A DNA stretch of 64,000 nt, taken from Jackrogersella multiformis. Lineage: Eukaryota; Ascomycota; Sordariomycetes; Xylariales; Hypoxylaceae. Shown here piece after piece: positions 46,283 to 58,393 of the stretch. Numbering within the stretch: position 1 is the first letter of the stretch; each line of letters opens with the position of its first letter. A model generated the notes under the pieces. The model worked only from the letters and a program-made list of their open reading frames with translations, did no database searches and was not told the origin of the DNA. The stretch covers positions 372,001-436,000 of the forward strand of contig CADCXD010000009.1 of NCBI GenBank assembly GCA_902806575.1, given 5' to 3'. The translations under genes and the position numbers were made by a program.

Positions 46283-47931
46283 CTAGGTATCCTTCCGATC
46301 TATTTTTGCATTCATGACCGAGCATATCCATGAACTTCCACTGCTAACTGCACAGATCCGATCACCACTAGAACGCCAAATTCCCAAGCCAAGAAATTCA
46401 CCACCAATCACATGATATGTCCCGACAAGCTGATATCGAAGTCTCTCACCAGATGTATGTAGTATTACATCGTACAAACGAGGTATGATCCTGCGCTGTA
46501 TAACACAAGTAGTCCCTGAAACCAACCCGGGAGACTGTAAGTGCCCCAAGGCAGTTACCCATTCGCCAGGAGTGAGATCGTCACCAAATACAATTCCAGC
46601 TCCTTTACCGCCTCGTACTGGCTTTATGATATAGTTGTCCTTCAGCTTCGGTAAAAGAACAGAGATTTTGAGAAGTCGATCTGTTTCCTGCGAACCGGGA
46701 AGTATGGTGTCCACAATGCCTTCGTCGAGGATATGGGCTTGGGTTCGGGATAACACTCCACGCGCCACCAATGAATGTAATTCTTACTTTACAATGGCGA
46801 GCATGCGTTTATCATGGACAAGGAAGATGGTGCGCATGTCATTGAAACAGCGTAGACTAATCTGGCGTAGCATCTCTGGCTCCAGGGCGAGTAACTCATG
46901 CTGGTGCAGCTCCAATCCAACTTGATTGATCTCTTCGACGACTTCTCCTTCGCTAATAATTAGTGTAGAAGAATTAGGGGTGTTAAATAGATCTCCATCG
47001 TTCTTGACGAGGCAACAGAGCCTATAGCCCCCTTTGCTGTGAGGATCAGATATGAGTCTGAGATCCGACGGAGTAATCAGACGGGGCATGACAGCTAAAC
47101 GACGCTGAGCGGCGTCTATAAACATGTGGATATCTATACCATGCTCTTCGCCTTTAAGAAGATAAAGGGGTATCTTCGGGTTGAAGAGGCCGACTAGGCT
47201 GTTAAGAAGCTGCCTACAGTTAGAATCCAAGTTAGGAGAATAGAGTTGCTTCGGAATTACCTTGTCTCCATCTGTTGCACTTGCCAGCCCTTTCGTTCCT
47301 AGACTCATTTTATCTAGAACTTGTTGCCCATAAGCCGCATGTAAGAACCCATTAAAAAAGAAGCGGGCGTTGATTTCCGTGATTCGAAACTTCTCCCCTC
47401 CTACGTTATCATTCTTACTCCTATCCTCCTCGATGAGGAAGTCTGGCCTCCATGAGCCTCGACATGCCGGGAAGTGCGGTAGGCTTCCACACCATACTTG
47501 TTTCTAACCACTGACATACTTGTTAGCAAGCAGCTAGAGTTAGAGAATGATGGAGTAAGGAGAAATAACGGGCATACCTGCAACAGGTCTTCCTCTTCCT
47601 CCAGTAGAGGCATACGCTTAGGGAAATTCGCTTTCTCGTCAGTCCACCACCGCTCAACAATATCAGTGATTGCAGTGGCCAGGGCCTCTTGCAATCTTGA
47701 TAGTTGCTGCTGATGATGCTTGCTGACAAGAATTGGCCGAGGACAGGCGGCACGACAAGAGCCTTTAGGCCATATATGTAGAGGGCATAGAGATAAGAGA
47801 GTAGCCTGAAGATCGTCATATTCCTGATTATATGTACTCCCCTTGGATTCGTAGTGCGTCACGGGTGCATAGCCATGAGAATCGATCCCGACGTGGATCT
47901 GTTGTAAAACTGAGAATGGTTGGCTCTCCAT
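46283..47931 (-). pseudogene. ATP-grasp-like enzyme pseudogene
   Basis: The first exon (ATG 47931) runs MESQPFSVLQQIHVG to PLLEEEEDLLQ at a GTATGC donor. The downstream frame SWRPDFLIEEDRSKND...FRITEINARFFFNGFL continues through HDKRMLAIVK to an in-frame TAA at 46784-46786, then resumes ELHSLVARGVLSRTQ, YIIKPVRGGKGAGIVFGDDL (ATP-binding loop), LVGTYHVIGGEFLGLGIWRS and CAVSSGSSWICSVM to 46283. The TAA sits where this family usually has a residue such as Gln, so CAA-to-TAA is the simplest change. The exon 1/exon 2 join near 47500-47560 also does not close cleanly: the best frame WLETSMVWKPTALPG is out of register with SWRPDF, or a different acceptor is used. It is divergent from the TauD-like gene. 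I judge it non-functional. Confidence 0.75.
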
Positions 47932-48740
47932 ACTAAAGAATTATTATTTGAGTAAACTTAAGAGTAGCAATGCGAGGACGAATCGGACGCCGTTTGATAG
48001 TTACTCAATACTTATAAAGCATTCATGAATGCTATACACTGCGTATGCGAGCATTGGTAGATATTCCTCGGATACATTGTACAAGCTACAATGACGCCCC
48101 TTATTCAAACTTGACACAAAATCTCTTCTCGGTGAACGCCGAGGGAACTATTGAAACAGACAGTAGTACGTAGGTTTTAAACCGACAATTGATATGTCCG
48201 ATAGAAAATTACACAATTTGTATGTAGGTATCGTAAGACAAGATTCGTCAGTTATCTCATTGTTTCGGACATCACATATCGGACATCTAGTTAGGTATAT
48301 AACCTTATGAGTCTTCAGAACTTAATACTTATCCAACTGAGAATACTGGGTTTAAGACCCTGACTTATATTAACCACCTTGACCTTTACCAGTGTGTCCT
48401 TTAGGACCTCATCAACATTATTCACGATGCGAGTTGCGTACCATCTTCACAAGACGTACCGTACATTACTTTCTCCACGGGGACATTACGGATCTACATC
48501 AAACTTCCTACAACTTCCTAAATACTCTTCTCGTCAATCTCGATATGATGATGATGATTGTGTTTACGTCCGGAGGACGTGAAGACTATCTAGGTAAATA
48601 ATCTACACATCAGGCACAGCCATGTATGCACGGGACGTCTAGAGTACCTCCTTGCAGAGAGGCAGAGCTAGAGTATCGTTTGACATAGGAAATCCACCGC
48701 TGTTCCTGCCCTAAAGGCATTACTATAGCTGGTTGGCGTC
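47932..48740. other. Divergent intergenic region of the ATP-grasp / TauD pair
   Basis: About 800 bp that would have held the shared promoter. Plus-strand frames at 48379-48601 are not recognisable. Confidence 0.4.
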
Positions 48741-49719
48741 GGCGCCAGCTACCCGACCTTCACCAGGAGAAAAACCCCGAGCACACCTCCAAGCGATTCA
48801 GTAACCACCCTCATCAGCACCCCGGTATGCCCAAAGGAAAAACCTGAGTCGGACCTGGTTAAACCTGTCAATCTCGATATATATCTACGGAAGTGTCAGA
48901 TATCTTGCCTCACTTAGAAGCTCCACATCTTAGCTCTGCTGAGCAGCCCCATCACGTTCGCGACGTCTCCGAGCGGCTAGGGAAGAATGGCATTCTGAAA
49001 ATCACTCTCGGCTTCCCGGACAATGAGAGTCAATATCTTGAGAACTTGCTTATTAATCTCCACCTGAATCACGGCCACAAACTCCCCATCACGCATAGTG
49101 CAACCCGTGGCTGGTTCTGGGACGTCCGTCCGAGTACCAAGAACTTCCAAACGGCCAACTGTCAAGCCCGATCAGAAACTATGAAACAATTCCCTTGGCA
49201 TACAGACTGCAGTTATGAAGATCCACCTCCGAGATATTTTGCATTGCAGGTACTTCGCCATGATCGATATGGCGGTAGGACCCTGTCGATCATGAATATC
49301 GAACGCCTAATTCAACATCTCTCTCCAGCAGCCCGGAGTACCGAATTATCACACCGCCGGAGTTCTTCAAAAATTCCACACCGCCGTTTATGATTGGTAC
49401 CTGTCTCCTAATGACTAACAACGAGGGCCGGCCGACCATGATGCGTTATAGGGATGATATACTGGAGCCCCTGAACGAAGGAGCATCACGAGCGCTGGAT
49501 GAACTCAAGTCTATTTTGGAGAATATTGGCGGTCAAGCGAATTTAACTGTGAACCTCACCTCTGACGATTTGCCAGAACAAACTGTTATTCTCGTCGATA
49601 ATCGCCGGTGGTTACATGCCCCAAGCAATGTCAAGGATCCTGAACGACACCTTCGTCGGGTACGCTGGGATTCCATTCCGTTTCAGACTACTGCTACCCA
49701 GCCTTACATGTTCTATTAG
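48741..49719 (+). pseudogene. TauD/TfdA-like 2-oxoglutarate dioxygenase pseudogene
   Basis: The recognisable body runs LPHLEAPHLSSAEQPHHVRDV, GWFWDVRPSTKNF, FPWHTDCSYEDPPPRYFALQVL (HxD iron-binding pair) and MNIERLIQHLSPAA to about 49335. There the frame shifts and the gene continues in another frame as PEYRIITPPEFFKNSTPPFM and IGTCLLMTNNEGRPTMMRYRDDILEPL, then DLPEQTVILVDNRRWLHAPSNVKDPERHLRRVRWD (distal His) to the stop at 49719. No ATG opens the N-terminal frame; a family-like N-terminus (from about 48741) is in a third frame with stops. It therefore has at least two lesions. Iron ligands survive but the protein cannot be made intact. Confidence 0.82.
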
Positions 49720-50594
49720 TGACATTAGGTTTGGGCGTAGTGATCAGAGTCTATCACAGGAATGAATAACCATAGTGAGACTAGCAACGCAGGTAAAGGA
49801 GTTCAACTTACCTGTTTTTCTGATATATGATATATCGTAGAATAAACGATAAACACGATTCGTCATTTTGTGGACTTAAAAGTAACTTGTAGTTTCTCCT
49901 CTTGGCTCTCAGTTAGCCACTTACCAGACATGTACCACAGATTAGAGTGTCCTAGAGGTTTTTATGTTACTTTAGGTAACGCATAAGGAAAATCAAAGCG
50001 GCCTGGTCTAGGAACGCAGGGCAGCCAATGGCATACATGATCCGCATTGAAGATCAGTAGATGATCTATGAGTTGATCTTGATCGGAAACTTCTCAGCAG
50101 CCAACAATTACACGTGTTGTTACTATTTGCGAAATATATACTTAAAAAACAAAATGTTACTGTGTTTTAGGTTAGGTCATTAAAACAAAACACTTCATTA
50201 AGTTCAAACAGTGTATAGGTATCTATCCCTTAAGTCACTTATTTGAGTAATATATACCCTTTATGACTGGTAATAAGAGCTGATTAAGGAATCAGAGGAT
50301 AACTAAGAGCACAATAGCCTATAGCTGTTGCGTTAGAGAAAAGTTCAATTTTCCAAAAACCTGGAAGTAGACATGCACATCTAGTAGTCACTATGATAGT
50401 GATTATAAGTGTTTCTCAAAGGCCATGTACTATTAAATGTACCTAAGTAACCAGCTTTGTGACCTTTAAACCAACTAACAGTATTATTTCGCTTGTAATA
50501 CTGACTGTAACCGCTGTATCTATCTATATATCATGCGCTAATCAAGTCGCCGGCAGTCTTTTAGCATCTCTAGAAAGTGTCCAATGCGACAATC
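49720..50594. other. Intergenic between dioxygenase pseudogene and MFS transporter
   Basis: The 3' ends of the two genes face each other across 875 bp of AT-leaning DNA. No gene seen. Confidence 0.4.
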
Positions 50595-52417
50595 TCAAAC
50601 CGATTCGATGCGCGTCCCCAAAAGAGGTGTTGTGTCTGAAGGCTCATCCTTAGTGTTTTCGCCCTCAACATTGTTAACATCAGCATTTTCAGTCACTTTT
50701 TCTTTTTTTGGCATCCTCCTGAAACTTCCTTTGGCGACGTTCATGACCACCCAGCTACCATCCTCTCGAGCCGATGTGAAGAACTTCCGGTTCTCTTCGT
50801 AGCCCCTGCCTCTTGTCTCGGGCGAGAAAAGCCATGTCAACAATCCCGCAACCATGTTGGTGAAAGTGAATACGAGGAACAACCAAAACTTCCAATTGTA
50901 CAAGCCCATAGGGGTTAGCAGCGTAACAATAAAGTTGACGATGCCCCAAACGATGACGCTGATGGAGCAGCCTTTTGCAAGCGCGCTGCTGGGATAAATC
51001 TCGGTCGGAATCAACCAAGCAGTGGTCAGCCAACATGCTCCAAATGTAGCCGTGAACGTGTAGAGAAGAGGAGAGCCAGCAAGTTCCACACACAGGCTAG
51101 GTTTGCGGAATAAATGCATGGAAATGCCACCCAAATAAGTTAAGACCGCGAAGCAAATTGTTTGGCACACGGACGCAGAAATCATCATCGACCTTATGCC
51201 CGTGTGTTCAATGGTCCTCCAAGCCAAGGTCACGATACAAAGGTTAAAAAAGTAGTTGAATAGTATTGTCCACTCTGCGTCCTCCGTGGTCATACCTAGA
51301 AGCTCAAACAGTTGCGGACCATAGACCGAGACCGCCCCGTAGCCAGTCAACGCCTGATTGATCTGGCCCATTGCCGTCAGCACGGTGGGATGAAATTGGC
51401 TTCCGCCGTAGCAGATCATGTCGTAGTACCCAACCTTCTCGTCGGTCTCCCTTTGTCGAGCCCTGTGAAGTTTCTCGAGTTTATCTGCTGCCTTGGCTTC
51501 GCCGTATAGCCTTGCGAGCACAATTCTCGCGTCAGCCAACCTATTTTTTCTGGCCAGCCAGCGTGGCGATTCTGGCAAGCCGCTCATTAAAAAGAGAAGC
51601 ACGATAGGGAAAACCTGCATGATAACAATGGGGATCCTCCAGGCCCATTGACTATCCTTCTTCAGATACAAGGTAAGGACAAAACTGAACAGGAATGATG
51701 AAAACATTCCTGCAATGTTTCCGAAATAATGCCTCATCACTAGTTACAGATATATAGAATCAGCAATCGACATCTTGTGAACCCAGAAATATCATTAATG
51801 CTTTAGGTTAAGTCCACGAACATACAATTCCTAGATGCATTAAAAAGGGTGGTCGAATCTAAACGGGAAGAAAAGGGGATAATAATGGAAGCTAAATTTT
51901 ACTCACGTGAACTATCTTTGCCGTCAGCGTCGTCGTCGTGCTTAGAGAGCTCAGAGCTGTAGACAGGAAATACGGCTTCGATTCCCCCGATACCCAGACC
52001 CAGAATAATGCGTCCGGCCATCATGAGAACACGCGAGGCACCACCCCACGTGCTGTCCAAGTTCCAGGGATATATGCCGGGGATGAACATAAGAAGATTG
52101 CCAACCATGCCTATAATAAGGCAGGTAGTTATTGAGGTCTTGCGTCCGGTCCTGTCGGCTAAATATGAGGCTGCCATGGCGCCAGCTGAGCACCCAAGGT
52201 AGTAAAGGGAGACGATAAGGCCAACGAAAGGAGAGTCTTCTGCTATGTCCATGGTGCGGAGGTAGGACCGATTCGTATTGACTAAGGACATCATTCCCTG
52301 GTCGTAGCCATAGAGACTGATGGCCATGCCCGAAGTCCAGATTATCATCCATTTCTCCAATTTCCAACTAGGATTGGATCGGGTTGGTATTGGAGGTAGA
52401 GAAATTATTAAAGACAT
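50595..52417 (-). CDS. MFS transporter, sugar-porter family
   Basis: Plasma-membrane transporter with 12 predicted segments. Two exons, 52417-51907 and 51739-50595; 551 aa. The 167-nt intron is longer than usual here and could hide a small extra exon. Signatures: GYDQGMMSLV (helix 1), DRTGRKTSI (loop 2-3), GRIILGLGIGGIEAVFPVYSSE, PESPRWLARKNRLADAR (after helix 6), QINQALTGYGAVSVYGP, WLIPTEIYPSSALAKG, and FSPETRGRGYEENRKFF. A cytosolic acidic tail follows. The substrate is not deducible. It lies beside two decayed enzyme genes, so it may be the surviving exporter or importer of a former pathway. Confidence 0.88.
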
Positions 52418-53679
52418 CTCTATGATATATCTTCTATAATGACAATAACCCTTTTATTATTTACTGCGAATTACTCAATAATCTGAGTACTTGGATACCT
52501 CTTAGATAAGCTGTTGAGGGACTTCAGAGTGCAATGAGAATCGAGAAAAAATCGAGAATAATGAATATCAAAATATAAGAGGATTGCAAAGAAAGCTAAT
52601 ATAACGAAGGTGTGAGTAATACATCCGCCGGGGAAAGATTAATGTTGGGATATGAATGAATGATGCTCTCGAAGTCTAGAACTGCCCATCTAGGATCCAA
52701 AGAGAGAGATGAGAGATGAGAGAAGATGAGAAATCCATTGGAAAGATCAAAGTCATCAGATACATACCCAAGTACCTACCCATAGGTACCAAGATCCCAG
52801 GTGTACCTACCTCTTACATGTAAATAAGGTTAGATACCTAGGAGGTAGGTAGAGCGAGGGGTTGTCCTATTGGGCCATCAATGTTAATAGCGACTGGTTG
52901 GCTGAATGTAGCTGCTAGTGTAAAGTGTAAAGCATCGTGTGTTGTATCAAGTGCGCAAGTGCGCACGAGACGCCCATCAACCGTGAAGCGACGACCATCA
53001 ATTGTGTAATCGAAGCTATTAGGATAGAGCTGGAGGTAGGTACTTACGTAACATAGAATTAGGCATGACGTCAAAGTACAAGGTACCCAATAAATACATT
53101 TACCTACATAGACAGGTAATCTTGATAGTTGCATATGTAGCTAAAGGGCTCCAAATAGTGTATGTGCCAATTGCTATTAATATCTACAGCCTTCACCTTT
53201 GAACATGTACTCGCAGAACTGGTATTTAGTCCCTTTGTTTTCCTATTCTTACTCTAGGCACCTACCTAGTTCCCTCCCGGACTGCCAGATCAGACGCTAT
53301 TGTACCTGCTTTCGAAAAAGAAAAAGAAACATCTTCAGCAACATGCACAATGCGGCTCGAGCTCATACGAAGATCCCCTCGGGATGATATAATATATCAT
53401 ATATGACGTAAAGTCATCGACCCGAAGAGTTTCATGCTCGAAGATCTCTACCAGACCGTAGTTGAGATGACGTAGATAATTCGATTGATCGCGACGCGTT
53501 TATTTACTTTATTTCCCATTTAAGGTCGACTCTGAACCCTCTCTGGGCAATGAAATCAATTCTTCGATCATTTCATAATCTCCTGTTACCTTGAGAACCC
53601 TGAGAAGTTATACATATTTCTTACGAATATCAGATTTCAGCATAATTTAACTCATTTTATTGAACATTGAAACTCCAAG
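52418..53679. other. Intergenic, MFS promoter side
   Basis: About 1.26 kb, with CCTAGG/TACCTAC motifs between 52765 and 52850. No coding region supported. Confidence 0.45.
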
Positions 53680-54846
53680 ATGGTTACTGGCCACGTCGTT
53701 GTGCTGGATGATGTACCACCCGCCGAGGAGCTTTCATCTCGGGAAGAGATTCCAGTTGGCCCTCACGAGAACCCAGCGACGCTGCTTTCAGTGTCCAGAT
53801 CCGTATGTGCTCACGTTGAATAAATGTTGTCTCCGCGAGCTAATAGTGTGTAGTCAACTGACGTTGTTAAGACCAATGCTCAACTAATCGAGAACTTGGC
53901 TTCGGTAGCTGATCTAGGCCCTCGTCAAATTGCTGCGATCCGTGCACAGATCACTTGGTGGGATGCTATGGGTGACGATCAAAATGTTACTTTCCTCGAT
54001 GGCGCAACAATGAGGGTCGACGGCGGCCGGCTGGGACGTGATCACACCCTAGAGGACGTGCCGAACCACTACGTCCGAGATTGTCTGATGGACTACATCA
54101 ACACCCAGCTTGAAGAAGAGAAGCGTGAGGGTGCTCGGAAGTCTATTTTCTCCGACCTTAGCACCTCGGAGGTGTTGGAGTACGCTTCACTGATCGCAAA
54201 GAAAAGAGAAGAGAAAGATGAACAAGAAAAAAGGAAAGAGCTTGAAGCAGACATCACAGGAGGTAGGACTATAAAAACTGACAGGGAAGCAAAATGTGTC
54301 TGGGAGCAAGTCAATGTTATGGAGGACATCGACGTGAACATTGACCTGACTCCTAGACCAATGTTTGCCCATCGCACCTACGAGCAGGCAGTTTGGGGAT
54401 CAGTCATCAAGCCTGATCTAAGAGACAAGCTTCCCGAGGAACTAGGGATAGATGCTGGAACCGAGATTGATCGAGACTGCGACCAGATCCGAGCCATGAT
54501 CAAAATTCTCACCTGTCACGACGGACGCTGGACAGTTGACCAATTCCGTCGAGCTCTCGGTCACATGGGTCGACCCAAACTAACTTCCTTCTTAGAGAAA
54601 CGAGGTCCTAGAGAAGGCGTTCACAGCTTATCGTTCCAGTTAGGCTGGGAATTCTTCAAACTGCGGGAGATTCTTGGTTGTCCCTTGATCACGATTACCC
54701 CACCTAGCTCCCCCCACAGGGACGCTCTTCATGAGACGGATCCTAACCGCGGACAGAAGCGTTCAAGTACTGTTGGAGAGGGAGAGCCTGTTAAGCACGC
54801 AAGAACTCTGCACTCTATCCAGGAGAATATGGAGTCAACTTCCTAA
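53680..54846 (+). CDS. DUF7726-like protein
   Basis: Two exons, 53680-53802 and 53854-54846 (51-nt intron, GTATGT/GTGTAG); 371 aa. The ATG in MVTGHVVVLDDVPPAEEL is the earliest in frame and joins through SRS/STDVVKTNAQLIENL. The middle is charged and coiled (EEEKREGARKS..., KKREEKDEQEKRKELEADI). The conserved block near the C-terminus, DRDCDQIRAMIKIL, GRWTVDQFRRALG, SFLEKRGPREGVHSLSF and WEFFKLREILG, fits the fungal DUF7726 domain, a helical repeat sometimes present in putative nuclear proteins. The tail is Ser/Pro- and basic-rich. No function is known. Confidence 0.78.
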
Positions 54847-55045
54847 GTCATTGTTTGTCGGACTCATACCAAGCTCGTTTTAGAGTAATGTACCATAGAT
54901 GAACTACCACTTCCATAGACCGGAGGTACATGTATAATTAATTCAAGAATAAATTCAAACTACTCTTTGTGTGATGTAGAGAATGCGTTCGAATCATGTT
55001 GAATAAACTTTCATCACGCTTCCAAGAAGCTAGCATATTTAGATG

Positions 55046-56967
55046 TCATTTTAAACTGACTGTCCTAATACCATATCGACCTTCCGTTAACTCGGAAACA
55101 AGCTCACCACCCATCAATGCAGAGATATACGCCTCTCCGACAACAAGCATGTAGTCTCCAGATTCCCGTAGTATGAGTGGGACATGACATCCTTTTAGAA
55201 TGATGACCTGATCATCCGGCTGTATTTCTGGTGGTCCGAGGCCCATCCGACCCCTTTTCGTGATGAAAAACCGCCTGCCTAGCACCGCTCGAGTGACCGC
55301 GTCGGAGAAATGCTGAACGAGTCTCGATCGGGTTTTACCCGAGCTATCGATGAAATCTTCGAATGTCCTACCAAGAGACGCCGTGGCTTGGTTCCCTAGA
55401 TGGTCCTTGTCCATGATAATTGTTCTCCAGAAGAGACTCATGGTCGTATGGTCAACATTCGCGGCTGCGATGCTCTGCCAATGGCGTATTGTTGACGGGC
55501 TCACATGAGTGAGCGTGACTATGTCGTCGAAGAAGTCGACCGTATCTACTTCCCACCCTTCAGCTGCTAGGCTGGAAGGAAATTCAGCCATGTCTACCAC
55601 GGCATCCGTGTTACCCGAAGCACGATAGAAGTGTCCACCAATCTCCTCACTATTCAATGGCCGTAGGGTATTCAAGCCCCGCCAATCCGGTAACCATGTT
55701 GGAGTAGCAGTGTTTGAGTTGGATAACCGACCGGAGGATATGACATCTAAGCTGCGGCGGTTCGTAGCCATAAACCTGACCAGGTCAAGGAATACCTCCT
55801 GGACCGGCTTCGTGTAGTCGGGGATAATATCATCAGGAGATACATCCGAAGCCATGCCGAGAAGTGCGTACAGTTTATCGCGCGAGTCGGTTGCTTGATA
55901 ATCCTGAGTGCAGTGGAGGAAGTGGACCAGTTCCATGTTCCTGTTTCGTCTAAAGTGGCCCAGGACCGTAAACTTTTGATACCCGCAGGCACGGATTATA
56001 GATGCCATGGGGTGCGAGAGAAACTCGGCTTGTTGAATTGCTCGACACAGATTTTCGAGCATCATCCAGGGGAAGATAGTCCCGCCGAGGAGCACAACAA
56101 GCTCTCGCGCCGCAACCACTTCCTGCACTATCCATATGCGCTTCCACCATGACCGGCTGAATAATTCGTCTAGCCCTCGTAGCGCTTCTTCGGGGTAGTT
56201 GAAGAGATTCTTCTTTCCCCGGCTCCAATTGCATTTAAGTATCATCTCCAGAGTGGCGTGTACACTGCTCGCCGCTTCGCCAAGCCATACGATGACAGAG
56301 GAGGCCGTAGAGAAGATCCGTTTCATCATCTGTACTTGATGGTTCCTCTCTTGAACATTTTTCTGATCAATACAGATTGCGTCGATCCACAGGCTTCGCG
56401 ACTCCGTCGAAGACCTCAGTTTCATCAAGGCCATGTAAAGATTTTGCGTGATACTAAGAATTTTACTGCTAACTATTATCTCCTTAGTCTTCTCCAAGTT
56501 CCCCCATGTATATGATAGTGCATCGTAGGATTCTTGATCATATTCAATACGACTACAGTCGAAGCCCAAGACCGGCTCTTCTACGAAGAATTCCCTTTTG
56601 TTAAGTTAGTAACGCAATATTTTAGGACTGTGCATATGAATGCCAACCTTCCATGAATCGACCTTCGCCTCGGTGCCTTGCTCGATTCGAAGAGATTCCA
56701 GTGCCAAGTATTACCACCAGAGTCCGCAGCGTCTACGGTTTGATGCGACTGGGCTTCGAAGATGTCAAGCAATCTCCTCGTATTTCGCAAGATTCGTATA
56801 TTTTGCTGTCCTGTGTCTGATGCAAAAGACAGGGTTGGTGAAATATTGGGAGGAAGTTGAATGTGCCTTATGGACCCTTCAAGTCCCTGATCCTCCGTGC
56901 CCGGGTACAATGTTAAGATCCTGATTTCGTCAGGATGGGCCACCTGCGAGTAGACGAAGTTAGGCAT
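55046..56967 (-). CDS. HET-domain (heterokaryon incompatibility) protein
   Basis: Two exons, 56967-56648 and 56594-55046, with a 53-nt intron (GTTGGC donor, TTACTAAC branch, AAAAG acceptor); 622 aa. The phase join gives IHGR/EFFVEEPVLGFDCSR. The ATG at 56967 (MPNFVYSQVAHPDEIRIL) is the first; an upstream open stretch begins at a TTG. HET motifs: EIRILTLYPG (residues about 14-23), YDALSYTWGN (130-139), LWIDAICIDQKNVQERNHQV, and IVWLGEA, followed by RIWIVQEVVAARELVVLLGG and CTQDYQATDSRDKLYALLGMA. In the family such proteins trigger cell death when non-self is sensed; the partner here is unknown. Intact. It converges with the DUF7726 gene. Confidence 0.9.
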
Positions 56968-57910
56968 TGCCGCATCTCCGGCAAGTGAAAGTCTACAGAC
57001 CTGCAGGCGATACCTCTTCAATGGCAGGTACCATACCGCATCTCTCGAATGGCGGCACAGTACTTGTATGCGTTACTATTGCTTCTTGACCTCGAGGTGC
57101 GAGGTCGCCAATAACCTTACTGCATCAATAATCAAAACCCACTAGGAACGACGATGATTGGACAATCTTGCATTATAAAGTAATACATGCAAAGATGTTG
57201 TACAGTTGAGATAAACTATCGATGTTAGAGGTCTTCAAGAATCACCCCCCCTTTTCCCCTTTTCCTCATCTCCCCTCTCTTCCCCCCACATGCCCCTGCA
57301 GCAAGTGATTCGCCGTGCATGATCTATCGATCCGTCAACCAATTAGATCGTGTCGTGCTTCCAGCTTAGCCGCCTTGTTTCTCGATCTGCAATATTCCGA
57401 CCACTATAATGACAAGGGTCCCCGGTAGTAAAGTTCGTAGACTTGGCATCGTGACGATTGTGTTAGTGGTTGAAAGATCCCGTCGCGATACTTAAAACTT
57501 TAGGTCTGCAAATTTGATGAAACTATGAAAACACTTTAGATACCTTGATACGACTCACCTAGGATAATAAACAGTTATGCAGAAGAAATAAAGTAACGAT
57601 TATATAAGTAGTGTAGTATTTGGCATTTTGAATCAGTTTATGAGCTGAACTTTACTTTTCGCAGCCACACCAACGCCGACGATCAGTCGCTAGGTTTCTC
57701 AGGTCGGCAAGGCATGAAAAGAAAAGAAAAGACGCCAAACTGGCAATTTCTTTCGGTGTTGGCAATGCTATATTTTGCCTTGCGCCGTAAGGATTCACAT
57801 CGCCCAAGCCATGCACTCCCACTCCCCATGAACGCCTCCAGGCCTAGCGGCCATCCATGTTCCAAGTACCAGAGAATAGCCCCTGAACCAAATCCCACTC
57901 CCAGACACAC
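56968..57910. other. Intergenic, HET promoter side
   Basis: About 940 bp with no coding region supported; frames around 57683-57944 are low-quality. Confidence 0.4.
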
Positions 57911-58393
57911 CTACCCAACAAACCACCTCACGACATGGCCCTGACAATCCATCGTCCCCTCCGCCTTCACCTTCCCACCATGCGCGCCAGCGAACCTCTT
58001 CGTAGCCTCGTCGAGCACATCCACGATATCCTGATTATGCATCGAGAAGCCGAACTCGGCGGTATCCGCGTCGGTCTCGCGCGCGACGCCGAACCCGCAC
58101 GTGCCCAGGAACATCTCGTCGACGTAGCCGGCGGGCGTGCCGTCGAAGTCGACGCCCCAGTCGCCCGCGTCCGTCAGGATGCTGCGGCACGTCGACTGGC
58201 AGTCCGCCGAGCTGGCCGACGAGCTGTTGTCCGTCACGTCCATGTACGTCAGCGGCGTGCAGTACCCCGCGATGGACTTGTCGCCCGCGCAGGCGTCTTG
58301 CCGGGGCGCGAGCGTGAGGGTGAGGGGGGACGGCAGCGCCGCTGCGAGGGTGCCGAGGATGGCAGGGAGGAGGAGGAGGAGCGAGCGATGCAT
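57911..58393 (-). CDS. Small secreted six-cysteine protein
   Basis: Single exon, 160 aa. The signal peptide MHRSLLLLLPAILGTLAAAL is followed by a short pro-like PSPLTLTLAPRQ. Six cysteines occur in the mature part (DACAG, GYCTP, ADCQST, TCRS, GTCGF, MDCQG). Other landmarks are TPLTYMDVTDNSS, DWGVDFDGTPAGYV and GFSMHNQDIVDVLDEATKRF. Size, secretion and paired cysteines fit a candidate extracellular or effector-like protein; no named family is recognised and no activity can be read. GC content is high relative to flanks. Confidence 0.75.
   Translation of the reverse strand: MHRSLLLLLPAILGTLAAALPSPLTLTLAPRQDACAGDKSIAGYCTPLTYMDVTDNSSSASSADCQSTCRSILTDAGDWGVDFDGTPAGYVDEMFLGTCGFGVARETDADTAEFGFSMHNQDIVDVLDEATKRFAGAHGGKVKAEGTMDCQGHVVRWFVG

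Noticed and set aside
46741..46800. A short intron removing the TAA in the ATP-grasp gene
   Set aside because: The available GT and AG sites give introns of under 40 nt or break the phase, and would delete conserved residues.
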